A stretch of 44,614 nucleotides of DNA, taken from the NCBI GenBank assembly GCA_028289325.1, contig JANQQN010000285.1, positions 1 to 44,614 of the forward strand, read 5' to 3'. Made by a program: the position numbers and the translations under genes. How positions within the stretch are numbered: the first letter of the stretch is position 1; each line of letters begins with the position of its first letter. The notes beneath the pieces are model-generated. The model saw only the letters and a program-made list of their open reading frames with translations. It did no database searches and was not told the DNA's origin. Source of the stretch: Myxococcota bacterium. GTDB taxonomy: Bacteria > Myxococcota > Kuafuiibacteriia > Kuafuiibacteriales > Kuafuiibacteriaceae. Shown here piece after piece: positions 8,945 to 16,633 of the stretch.

Positions 8945-10345
8945 ATGACCGTCACCAACCTAACAATGGGGTTCGTTGTGCTTGCCACGACTTACTTTTC
9001 CGTTGTTCGCGCCCCTTGCGCCTGGGGTCAGAACCCGCCCTCGCCGGTTAGCGCCGGCCTCCTGGTGACGGTTCGCGGCGACAGAACGCCAACCGTACGT
9101 AAGGCTGGCCGTCATATCCGCCGGCAGCTGGCGAACGTTTTGGGTCCGCTCCGTTCTTCGAGCGCATGGCGGCGTGCGTTGGCCAAGCTCGGGGCCCGGG
9201 CCGAGCACCACGACACCAGCAACATCGCGCGCGCGGCGCGCGTGGTCGGCGCCCGCCATGTTCTCGATCTCAGGGCCACCAAACAAGCCACCGGGACCAA
9301 CCTCATCATTCGATTGATCCGGGCCGTGGATGGCCAAATCTTGGTCTATGAAGAACTGCCGGTTCCGCGGGAGGCAGATGTCGCGGTCGCTGACCACGTC
9401 TTCCGGGTGACCATCGAAGCCCTCGCGAAAGAAGGGGTACTGGCTGCCGACGGCACACCGCTCGCGGCTAGCGACGAAACGAAGACGCCCTTGTTCGAGG
9501 GTGCGCTGACGCGCACATCGACCGCCGTCGCCGACAGCGCGTGGGTCAGCACGTCGACCACCCATTCCGAACCGATGGCATCAGCGTCCGGCGAAGGTAT
9601 GAGCAACGCGCTCCCTGTCGCGCGCCCCTACCCCGACACCTTCGATTTGACGCTGGGCCTTGGGAGCGGGCTGTACCGAGACTACCGGGTGAGTACCGAA
9701 GCCATCGATCGTTCACGGCTCAGCCATCGAGCCTCACCGGTCCCTTTGTTTCGCGTTGCCGCGCGCGTGATGCTCGACGAACTGAACCTCGGGCTTCGGG
9801 CCAACTTCGAGTTTCGCACCCAACGGTACACCATCCAGCTCGGCGAAGCGGGCGAGATCGATCCACAGGGGTACCTGATCGATCTCGAACTCGGCCTGAT
9901 CTACCGGTTGCGATGGGGACGCGTCGACATCATGCCCCGTGCGGGCGTTCGGCTGAACGTGTCGAGCGTTGACGACCAAGAGTTTCCGATTCTCGTGAGC
10001 GCGACCGCGGTGACCCCAACCTTGGGCATCGGTCTACTGTGGCAAGGCGACGGCTGGGACGCCCGCGCGGCAGCGGACGTTGGATGGACCGCCGTTTACG
10101 AAGAGCGCCCTCGCACCACCGGCGAGCGCGGGCAGGGGCCTGGCCTCTTGTTTCGGAGCGGACTCACCTTCTGGCTCACCGAAGAGCTCGGCGTCGGCCT
10201 CGACACCGCGCTCTCGGTCGACGTTCTATCATTCGACGGGGCCTTGACGAGAACGGTGCCGAACGCCGAGGAGCCCGATCTGAGCGACGCGAACCTCACC
10301 ATCATCGACTGGCGGGCTACGGCCAGCGCGCGCATCCGCTTATGA
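8945..10345 (+). CDS. Secreted protein with C-terminal beta-barrel-like region, unknown function
   Basis: The ATG at 8945 gives 466 residues and places a signal peptide at the N-terminus (MGFVVLATTYFSVV, cleavage after AWG or AWGQ); upstream codons of the longer frame add an unlikely 32-residue lead. Residues 30-170 form an alpha/beta region containing RAARVVGARHVLDLRATK and LIIRLIRAVDGQILVYEE, similar in pattern to periplasmic TolB-N/CsgG-like nucleotide-fold domains. A Ser/Thr-rich linker follows. About 240 residues of alternating amphipathic strands (for example FDLTLGLGSGLYRDY, FRVAARVMLDELNLGLRA) then end in ATASARIRL, as in an outer-membrane barrel. It is convergent with the symporter, 21 bases away. 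Family not identified. Confidence 0.75.
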   Translation: MTVTNLTMGFVVLATTYFSVVRAPCAWGQNPPSPVSAGLLVTVRGDRTPTVRKAGRHIRRQLANVLGPLRSSSAWRRALAKLGARAEHHDTSNIARAARVVGARHVLDLRATKQATGTNLIIRLIRAVDGQILVYEELPVPREADVAVADHVFRVTIEALAKEGVLAADGTPLAASDETKTPLFEGALTRTSTAVADSAWVSTSTTHSEPMASASGEGMSNALPVARPYPDTFDLTLGLGSGLYRDYRVSTEAIDRSRLSHRASPVPLFRVAARVMLDELNLGLRANFEFRTQRYTIQLGEAGEIDPQGYLIDLELGLIYRLRWGRVDIMPRAGVRLNVSSVDDQEFPILVSATAVTPTLGIGLLWQGDGWDARAAADVGWTAVYEERPRTTGERGQGPGLLFRSGLTFWLTEELGVGLDTALSVDVLSFDGALTRTVPNAEEPDLSDANLTIIDWRATASARIRL

Positions 10346-10366
10346 GGCGGGTCAGCAAACACATAT

Positions 10367-11926
10367 CTACCGGAACGTCACCACCAATACCGCGGTGAGC
10401 GCCACCAGCACCAGCGCCAGCGTTCTTGGATTCTTCCAGCCGGTAGGGATCTCGGCCTTTTGTACGCCGGGATCCGCAGCCGTGGTTTCGGTGCCGGGAC
10501 GCAGCGCGCTGCCTAGACCCAGCAGCAACGTAGACACGACGAACAGAAACGGCGGGATATACAGGAAGTGAACATCGTGGTGCTCGAGCACCTCGATATC
10601 GATGAACAGTACGAATCCGAGTAGGGTCCCTCCCAGTAGCGCGAGCTGAGCACCGAAGGCGCTCGCTCGTTCCCAAAACCAGCCGACCAGGAACAGGCTC
10701 AACACCGGAGGCACCGCGTAGGCCAGGACGCTCTGGAGGTATCCGAACAGCGTCCCGAAGCGCCCGAGGGATGGCGCCCAGGCCGCGGCGAGGGTCATCA
10801 GAACGACGACGACGATCCTCCCCGTGTACAGTAGCCCTCGGTCGGAGATTCCGGGACGCAAGGGCCGAACGAAGTCCATCGTCACCAAGGTGGATGCGCC
10901 GTGAAGCGTCGAGTCGATCTGGGACATGAGCGCAGCTACGAATCCCGCGCAGACCAGCCCCTTAAAACCGATGGGGAGGAGGTCCATGACCAACGTCGGA
11001 AAGACAGCGTCTCCCCGAGGAAGATCCGGATACAGCATGACCGCGGCCGTTCCCGGTAGGACCATGATGAACAACACCGGCAGCTTCAGGAAGCCAGCGA
11101 ACAGCGCGCCCCAGCTTGCGTGGGCTACATCCTTGGCGCCCAAGACCCGCTGCACCATGAACTGATTGGTGCACCAAAAGTAAAAACCGAGCAGCGGGAC
11201 GCCCAGCAGCAGGGTCGGCCAGGGCATGACCTCGTCGTCGAGCGGCCGTATGAGACTCAAGCGCTCAGGCGGTATCGTCGCCGAAAAAGTCTCCCAGCCC
11301 CCGATCGCGCTGAAGACCTCGATGGTCAGCACCAAGGAGCCGACGAGCAGGATCACCGCTTGGAAGACGTCCGTGTACATCACCGCCTTGAGTCCGCCCG
11401 TTGCCGTATACACCCCCGCCACCACCGCGAGCACAGGGATGGACACCCACAGCGAGACCTCAGGATAGATCACCTGGATGAGCAACCCCCCCGCATACAG
11501 GGAGCCCGCGGTATCCACCACGATGTTGAGAAACAACGTGAGCGCGGAGAAGTAGAGGCGAGCGCCCCTCGAGAAACGCCGCTCGAGTAGCTCGGGCATC
11601 GTGTACACGCGGGCCGACAAGACGCTGGGCAACATGTAAACAACGAAGAAACCGAGAACGATGGCCGCCATCCATTCGTAGTTGAAGACCGCGATACCGT
11701 GGGAGTATCCCTGGCCCGCCAAACCAACCAATGTCGTGCTCGAGATATTGGAAGCGAACAGCGAGAAGCCCACCGTCCACCACGCCATGTTCCGGCCGGC
11801 CAGGAAGTAGTCTTCGGAGCTCGACTGTCGCCGGGACAGCCAGATGCCAAAGCCGACGCTCGCGACGAGGTACGCGACCAATACGACGAGATCGAGGGCG
11901 GCGAGTTGAGGAGCAGCGGGGCCCAT
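10367..11926 (-). CDS. Sodium:solute symporter (SSS family)
   Basis: From the ATG at 11926 the protein is 519 residues with about 13 membrane segments, the normal size for the family. Diagnostic pieces are DYFLAGRNMAWWTVGFSLFASNISS near residue 35 (the TM2 region), GLAGQGY, YTMPELLERRF, and ATGGLKAVMYTDVFQ in the middle, the most conserved SSS block. MSQIDSTLHGASTLVTMDF carries the Ser/Thr residues of TM8 that bind Na+. The substrate cannot be read from sequence; sugars, carboxylates and amino acids are all taken by this family. The frame is open to 12298, but the upstream part overlaps a separate small ORF and looks non-coding. It may be co-transcribed with that ORF at 12120-12263. Confidence 0.9.
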   Translation of the reverse strand: MGPAAPQLAALDLVVLVAYLVASVGFGIWLSRRQSSSEDYFLAGRNMAWWTVGFSLFASNISSTTLVGLAGQGYSHGIAVFNYEWMAAIVLGFFVVYMLPSVLSARVYTMPELLERRFSRGARLYFSALTLFLNIVVDTAGSLYAGGLLIQVIYPEVSLWVSIPVLAVVAGVYTATGGLKAVMYTDVFQAVILLVGSLVLTIEVFSAIGGWETFSATIPPERLSLIRPLDDEVMPWPTLLLGVPLLGFYFWCTNQFMVQRVLGAKDVAHASWGALFAGFLKLPVLFIMVLPGTAAVMLYPDLPRGDAVFPTLVMDLLPIGFKGLVCAGFVAALMSQIDSTLHGASTLVTMDFVRPLRPGISDRGLLYTGRIVVVVLMTLAAAWAPSLGRFGTLFGYLQSVLAYAVPPVLSLFLVGWFWERASAFGAQLALLGGTLLGFVLFIDIEVLEHHDVHFLYIPPFLFVVSTLLLGLGSALRPGTETTAADPGVQKAEIPTGWKNPRTLALVLVALTAVLVVTFR

Positions 11927-12119
11927 GGTCTTTGGCCGTGCCAAAGACGGCCGCCGATTGCAATCCGGCCGGCCTCCCGCGGCGTCGAACGATGTTCGCG
12001 GGGCATTCCGCCATTGCTGCGGTGCGCCAAGACTGGGCCGCAGAGGGCGGCGCGCCGGCGGCATCCCCGTCGCCCACCCGCCGCCACGAACGGCAATTGA
12101 GCTGCATATACACGTCACA

Positions 12120-12263
12120 TCAAAAAGACGCCATGACGGCAAAACCAAGAGATGTCGCGGCCAATATGACGAGGCGGTCGATCGTTGCCGCCGGGGCAGG
12201 ATTCGTTTCAGTGGCGGAAACAACCCCCACTCGACTCCGGTCGTTGAAGCATTGAGTCGCCAT
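12120..12263 (-). CDS. 47-residue single-pass membrane peptide with strong ribosome binding site
   Basis: The ATG at 12263 follows a GGAGGTGA by 7 bases, the best Shine-Dalgarno match seen in the window. The peptide has a polar N-terminus (MATQCFNDRSRVGVVSATET), then a C-terminal hydrophobic helix (IDRLVILAATSLGFAVMASF). It lies 193 bases upstream of the symporter on the same strand and shares its divergent upstream region with the nicotianamine synthase-like gene. It could be a leader or accessory subunit of the symporter, or an independent small membrane protein. No homologue is recognised. Confidence 0.5.
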   Translation of the reverse strand: MATQCFNDRSRVGVVSATETNPAPAATIDRLVILAATSLGFAVMASF

Positions 12264-12557
12264 GATCGACTCACCTCCACCGCGCCCCGCCCCCACAACT
12301 ACGTATATGGCAACTCGCCCGGCCCTCACGACGGCGTCTATATCTCTGAGAACGTTTTGACTCGGCGACACACATGAAGACCTTCGTTTTCGCGATCGAC
12401 GGCCTCGCTGGGTCCGCGAGCTAAGAGATGGGCTCAAGTCCGTGTCACACGTAGTAGACCGCCTTTTGCGGATTCCGGCGCGGACTTGCCCACATCGCCG
12501 CGAATCAGTGGCAATCACCTTGCAATCGTTCGGTAGGCCTCATAAGCAGCGTCACGA
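12264..12557. promoter_or_regulatory. Divergent region upstream of NAS-like gene, with GCAATC repeats
   Basis: This region separates the 47-residue ORF from the NAS-like gene. Near its right end, GCAATC occurs at 12511-12516 and again as TGCAATC at 12521-12527. The two copies are 11 bases apart, about one helical turn, and 30-45 bases before the start codon. The same hexamer recurs before the first ABC operon (14313-14374). No gene is seen in the rest. Confidence 0.4.
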
Positions 12558-13670
12558 ATGGTTGCCCAGCCTTCGCTTCTTTCGCCGCCATGGATCGATG
12601 CTGACCGGGTCGAAGAGATAGCGAAACGGGCGGAAGAGGTCTTAGACGGATTGCTTGGGCCGGCGGAAGCGCGCCCGTCGACCGGTCCGTCGATCTACCA
12701 CGCGCTGGTCGAGCATCGGGACCGATACGCCAACCATGGCGACGTGCGCGCGCTTGCCCCCCACCCCGCGTTGAACGCTCAGCTGGGCCGCATGGTCAGC
12801 ATACTGCAGGGTGAGGGGTTCGGCCCAAACGAAGCGAGCTTCGGGACCGCGGTCGATCGAGCCATGGCACGGCGGGTCGACGGCTGCCCGACCTTGGCTC
12901 GTCGGGCGACGGAGCTCCGACAGATCGCGAAAGACGCGGAAGCCGAAATGGAGCGGCACTTCTCGACCCGATGGATCGAGCGGCTCAGCGACGCGACGTG
13001 GTCGGCATCTCGAGGCGGCTCCTTGTTTGAATTGATGAGCGACTTTCCGTACCGCGATGGGTACCTCGAACTCGTCCAGGCAGAAGCCAAGCTGTTGAAC
13101 GATCCGCAGCGCATCGTATTCGGCGGAGGCGGCCCGCTCCCCATCAGCGGCCTGCTTCTCGCGTCCATCACCGGCGCTGAGGTCGTGCTCGTTGATTCGG
13201 ACGCCGAGGCCGCCCAGCGATCCTCTCGGCTGATTCGAGGCCTGGAAGCACGAGGTCTCATGGCCTTCGGCCAGGTCGAGGTTCGGCACGGAGAATTGGC
13301 CGAGATCCCCCTAACTGAGCCGTGCAGCGGAATCGTGGTCGCGAGCTTGGTCGACACCGACGCCAAGCTGAAGCTCGCCCACCGGTTGGTCGCCAGCAGC
13401 GGCCCACGCCCCCCGCTCGTGCTGCGCTCGGCGATCGGGATGTGCGGCCGCATTGCGTATCATGCGATTCCCCGCGACGCCGTGATCGCGACCGGACTGA
13501 CGTACGGGGGAGAGCTGGTTCCATCCAACCACGTCGTCAGCGACCTCGATCCCCTGACCGCGCAGCGCTTCGACGTCCGTACCGACCGATCCGAGACCCT
13601 GTTAGGGGTCGTGTCCTCGTCCGTGCTCAACAGCACGGAGCTGTACCTGTCCGCGCCCGGTCCGACCTGA
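12558..13670 (+). CDS. Nicotianamine synthase-like aminobutanoyltransferase
   Basis: A 370-residue member of the nicotianamine synthase fold. These enzymes move the aminobutanoate group of S-adenosylmethionine onto an amino-acid or SAM acceptor, making metal-binding metallophores. An N-terminal helical region contains EAEMERHFS and FPYRDGYLELVQAEAKLL (163-180), matching the plant and archaeal pattern E.HLEAHFS / FPYY.NY..L...E. A Rossmann domain then has GGGGPLPISGLLLAS (189-203) and the acidic strand end LVDSDAEA (211-218) for SAM. Length fits plant-type enzymes (about 320) better than the shorter archaeal and staphylopine CntL forms. No opine dehydrogenase (CntM type) or TonB receptor is next to it. 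It is followed by a Fur-family gene and an ABC operon on the same strand, which supports a metal role. Acceptor substrate unknown. Confidence 0.85.
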   Translation: MVAQPSLLSPPWIDADRVEEIAKRAEEVLDGLLGPAEARPSTGPSIYHALVEHRDRYANHGDVRALAPHPALNAQLGRMVSILQGEGFGPNEASFGTAVDRAMARRVDGCPTLARRATELRQIAKDAEAEMERHFSTRWIERLSDATWSASRGGSLFELMSDFPYRDGYLELVQAEAKLLNDPQRIVFGGGGPLPISGLLLASITGAEVVLVDSDAEAAQRSSRLIRGLEARGLMAFGQVEVRHGELAEIPLTEPCSGIVVASLVDTDAKLKLAHRLVASSGPRPPLVLRSAIGMCGRIAYHAIPRDAVIATGLTYGGELVPSNHVVSDLDPLTAQRFDVRTDRSETLLGVVSSSVLNSTELYLSAPGPT

Positions 13671-13786
13671 GGGTTTCAGGGCCGGGCGCCGCCCGTCTCA
13701 GCCATCGGCGTCCGTGGGCGCGAAACGTGCGGCCAATGTACGACAACGCTGTCCTGCCACCCGTCCGAGTGGTAAGCTGCTGGCTC

Positions 13787-14212
13787 GTGAGCGACCTTCG
13801 GGACCAGATCCGCGAGAAGATTCGGGGCGCAGGACTCCGCTGCACGCCGGGCCGCGTGGCGGTGTATGAAGCCCTCCTACATGCCACCCAGCCGCTAACC
13901 CATCGAGATCTCGTCGCCCACATGACCGCGGTGGGGGTCGATCAGGCGACGGTTTACCGGAACTTGGTAGACCTCGCGGAAGTCGGCTTGCTCCGCCGCT
14001 CGGACCTCGGCGACCACACGTGGCGTTTCGAGGTCCCCCGAGCCGACGATCCTGAAGGAGGACACCCTCACTTCGTGTGCGTCGAGTGCGGAGACATCCA
14101 GTGCCTTTCCGGCGTGGAGCTCAACGTGCCTCGGGCCCGCAGTCTGCCTCGCGCGCTCCGTAAGAAGGATGTCGAACTGCAGATCCGTGGTCTGTGCGAC
14201 AACTGCCTCTGA
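13787..14212 (+). CDS. Fur-family metal-responsive repressor
   Basis: A 141-residue Fur-superfamily protein if the GTG at 13787 is used; an in-frame ATG at 13736 would add 17 unlikely residues. The winged helix contains GLRCTPGRVAVYEALL and the recognition part VDQATVYRNLVDLAEVGLL. The dimerisation domain has HPHFVCVECGDIQCL with the CxxC zinc pair, and a second CxxC ends the protein (CDNC). This makes a structural Zn site with four Cys likely. The sequence alone does not tell Fur, Zur and PerR apart. Its place between the NAS-like gene and the ABC operon suggests that it controls them through the repeats seen before each. Confidence 0.9.
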   Translation: MSDLRDQIREKIRGAGLRCTPGRVAVYEALLHATQPLTHRDLVAHMTAVGVDQATVYRNLVDLAEVGLLRRSDLGDHTWRFEVPRADDPEGGHPHFVCVECGDIQCLSGVELNVPRARSLPRALRKKDVELQIRGLCDNCL

Positions 14213-14312
14213 TCGTCGAGCCCCTATCTCCGCCTCTTCTCTGCGTTCATCCGTCCAATAGCGTCATCCCTCCTCGGCCCCTACGAGACAATTTTTACGG
14301 CTTGTTCACTGT

Positions 14313-14374
14313 TGCAATCGAATTGCATGCGCCTATTCTGCAGTCAGATTGAATATGCAATCCAGGACGATTGC
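14313..14374. promoter_or_regulatory. Candidate Fur-family operators upstream of the first ABC operon
   Basis: A 15-base element TGCAATCGAATTGCA (14313-14327) is an inverted repeat of TGCAAT and ATTGCA. It has the overall size of 7-1-7 Fur-family boxes. A second inverted pair, GCAATC then six bases then GATTGC, lies at 14357-14374. The hexamer GCAATC also occurs twice before the NAS-like gene. The match to a specific Fur or Zur consensus is not close, so this is a candidate only. Confidence 0.5.
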
Positions 14375-14385
14375 GTAGACGATCA

Positions 14386-14425
14386 GAGAATGGGAGTGCC
14401 CATCCCTCCGGGTGCTCCCATTCTC
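14386..14425 (+). promoter_or_regulatory. Strong hairpin in the leader of the first ABC operon
   Basis: Arms 14386-14401 and 14410-14425 can pair over 16 bases: 11 Watson-Crick pairs (GAGAATGGGAG with CTCCCATTCTC), two G-U pairs, then three more. The loop is eight bases. No T-run follows, so it is not a normal rho-independent terminator. It ends 61 bases before the ABC ATPase start and lies directly after the candidate operators, so it may act as an mRNA leader structure or mark the 3' end of the Fur-family transcript. Confidence 0.5.
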
Positions 14426-14486
14426 GACCCCATCGAAGTTCCACCAAACGACGGGCAGGCACCGGCGTTTTTCGGACGGAGTACGC

Positions 14487-15218
14487 ATGCTTGAGGCAAA
14501 GGGACTGAGCAAGACCTACGGCACCACGACCGCGCTGGACGCGCTCGACCTCTCGGTCGATCCCGGCGAGATTGTTTGTCTCCTCGGGGCTAACGGCGCA
14601 GGCAAGACCACGACGATCAACCTCTTCTTGGCCTTCATCGAGCCGACTTCGGGCTCGGCCTACGTCGACGGTCGCAACGTCCATGAAGCGCCGACCGACA
14701 CCAAGAAGTCCCTCGCCTATATTCCTGAACAGGTCGCGCTTTATCCGGCTCTGTCCGGCCTGGAGAATCTTCGCTTCTTCTCCGAGTTATCGGGTCACCG
14801 CTTCCGCTCCCCCGCGCCCCTGTACGAGTTTCTGGAGAAGACCGGTATCGATCGCCACACCGCCGACCGTCGGGTGTCTAGCTACTCCAAGGGCATGCGC
14901 CAGAAGATCGGCATCGCGGCCGCGCTGGCGAAGGAGGCCACCTCGTTCCTTCTCGACGAACCTCTTTCGGGCCTCGACCCCAAGGCCGCTAACGAGTTTG
15001 TCGGCGTCTTGCGCGACCTCAAGGACAAAGGCGCGGCGGTGCTCATGGCGACCCATGATATCTTCAGGTCCCGGGAAGCCGCGACGCGTATCGGGATCAT
15101 GAAGTCCGGGCAGCTGGTGCAGGAACTCGTCCCCGAATCGGTCCATCAAAACGAACTCGAAGCCATCTATCTTCAGCACATGCACGATGGGTCGGCGCGG
15201 ACCGAGGTGGCTCAGTGA
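14487..15218 (+). CDS. ABC transporter ATP-binding protein (first cassette)
   Basis: From the ATG at 14487, preceded by ACGGAG, the protein is 243 residues. It has Walker A GANGAGKTT (about 34-42), a Q-loop region (YIPEQVALYP), a signature region SSYSKGMRQKIGIA in place of the usual LSGGQ, Walker B SFLLDEPLSGLD, and the switch His in LMATHDIF. The SKGM.Q signature and short length are typical of ATPases of ABC-2 exporters of the NosF/CcmA/ABC-2 class. Its stop overlaps the permease start by four bases (GTGA). It is closely similar in layout to the cassette at 25320-26069. Confidence 0.93.
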   Translation: MLEAKGLSKTYGTTTALDALDLSVDPGEIVCLLGANGAGKTTTINLFLAFIEPTSGSAYVDGRNVHEAPTDTKKSLAYIPEQVALYPALSGLENLRFFSELSGHRFRSPAPLYEFLEKTGIDRHTADRRVSSYSKGMRQKIGIAAALAKEATSFLLDEPLSGLDPKAANEFVGVLRDLKDKGAAVLMATHDIFRSREAATRIGIMKSGQLVQELVPESVHQNELEAIYLQHMHDGSARTEVAQ

Positions 15219-16633
15219 GTTGGACCATCGCCAAGAAGGAGCTGATGGAGTACCGGCGCGACGGCCGGGTACTCGCGCTTGCGGTGCTGATTCTCGGTTT
15301 GGGGGTCGCGGCCGCAGTTCATGGGCGTAGCGCCGTCGACGCGATGGAACGGGAACGGATCGTCGCCCAGGAAATCGATCGAGACATCTGGGACGATCAG
15401 GGCCCAAAGAATCCTCACACGGCCGCTCACTTTTCGCGCTACGCATTTCGTCCCATATCCCCGCTCGCTGTCTTCGACCCGGGATTGACCGCCTACGTCG
15501 GCCGCGTTGTGTGGCTGGAGGCCCACCACCGCGACCCGGCCGGACTTCGCCCCATCGACGACGCAGTGGAGATTCAACGGTTTGCCGGCCTGAGCCCAGC
15601 ATGGATCCTCCAGTGTCTCATCCCCCTCCTCATCGTTCTTCTGGCGTTTTCCAGTGTCGCGGGAGAACGCGAGCGAGGGACGCTGAGGTACCTCATGAGC
15701 AGCGGCATCAAACCGATCGCCATCTTCTCGGGCAAGTCGACGGCTATCCTCCTCCTCCTTGTGGCCCTGCTGCCCGTCGTCCTGGCGGGTGTGTTCTTCG
15801 CCGGCGTCGATGGACAGATTCCGGACTCTCCGTGGCGAGTCGGAATCTTGGTGATCGCTTACGGGGTCTACCTCGGGGGCTTCACCTTCGCCGCGATCGG
15901 AGCGTCAGCTCGCCTTCGGCGCTCGAAGACGGCGCTCGTCGCGCTCCTTGGTTTCTGGGTCGTAAGCACGGTCGTCGTGCCGCGATTCTCCGCCGATCTG
16001 AGCGACATGCTGTTCCCTGCCCCCGAGGGCTCGGACTTTTGGTCGCAGCTTGGCGCAGAGTCAGGGGATGCGTTTTGGAGCAAGGAAGCAAAGCCGGTTC
16101 GCGATAAGGTCCGGGACGACCTCCTCAAGAAGCACGGCGTGAGCAAGGTCGAGGACCTACCGATCAACTTCGATGGTTATCTCCTTCAAGCCAGCGAAGA
16201 GTTTGCCAACGAAGTATTCGACCGACGTTATGGAGAGCTGGCCGCGCTATACGAACAGCAGAGCAACTTCGCCCGGTTGTTCACGTTGCTCTCACCGACC
16301 ATCGCCGTGGCCCGACTCTCCAGCGCGATGGCCGGAACGGACCGATACGCGCATCAACACTTTACCGATGCCGCGGAAACCTTCCGGCGGGGCTTCATCA
16401 AGATGCTCAATCAAGACATGATCGACAATGCGGGGCCCCAAGGTTACGCGTACCTGGCCGACGGTGCCCTGTGGAAGAAGACCCCCGACTTTGAGTACAC
16501 CGCGCCACCCATCGGACAGGTCTGGGGTCATGTGTGGGTGGATGCCGCCGTTCTTGGTGGATGGGCGCTGCTCGGGTTGGCTATCGCGTTTTCGGGCGTT
16601 CGACTGAGCTTCAAGCAGGAGGCGCAAGCATGA
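15215..16633 (+). CDS. ABC-2 type permease, DUF3526-like (first cassette, subunit 1)
   Basis: A 472-residue membrane protein starting at the GTG that overlaps the ATPase stop. It has one N-terminal membrane helix, then a large extracytoplasmic loop with FRPISPLAVFDPGLTAYVG and WLEAHHRDP, four to five central helices with the conserved GERERGTLRYLMSSG after TM2, a second large external domain (about 265-420), and a last helix. This is the architecture of the DUF3526/NosY-like permeases that occur as pairs. The second paired permease follows with ATGA overlap. The counterpart at 26066-27502 shares the FRP..P.A.FDPG and VEDLP.N blocks. Substrate unknown; the NAS-like gene and Fur suggest a metal or metallophore, as inference. 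Confidence 0.85.
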   Translation: MSWTIAKKELMEYRRDGRVLALAVLILGLGVAAAVHGRSAVDAMERERIVAQEIDRDIWDDQGPKNPHTAAHFSRYAFRPISPLAVFDPGLTAYVGRVVWLEAHHRDPAGLRPIDDAVEIQRFAGLSPAWILQCLIPLLIVLLAFSSVAGERERGTLRYLMSSGIKPIAIFSGKSTAILLLLVALLPVVLAGVFFAGVDGQIPDSPWRVGILVIAYGVYLGGFTFAAIGASARLRRSKTALVALLGFWVVSTVVVPRFSADLSDMLFPAPEGSDFWSQLGAESGDAFWSKEAKPVRDKVRDDLLKKHGVSKVEDLPINFDGYLLQASEEFANEVFDRRYGELAALYEQQSNFARLFTLLSPTIAVARLSSAMAGTDRYAHQHFTDAAETFRRGFIKMLNQDMIDNAGPQGYAYLADGALWKKTPDFEYTAPPIGQVWGHVWVDAAVLGGWALLGLAIAFSGVRLSFKQEAQA

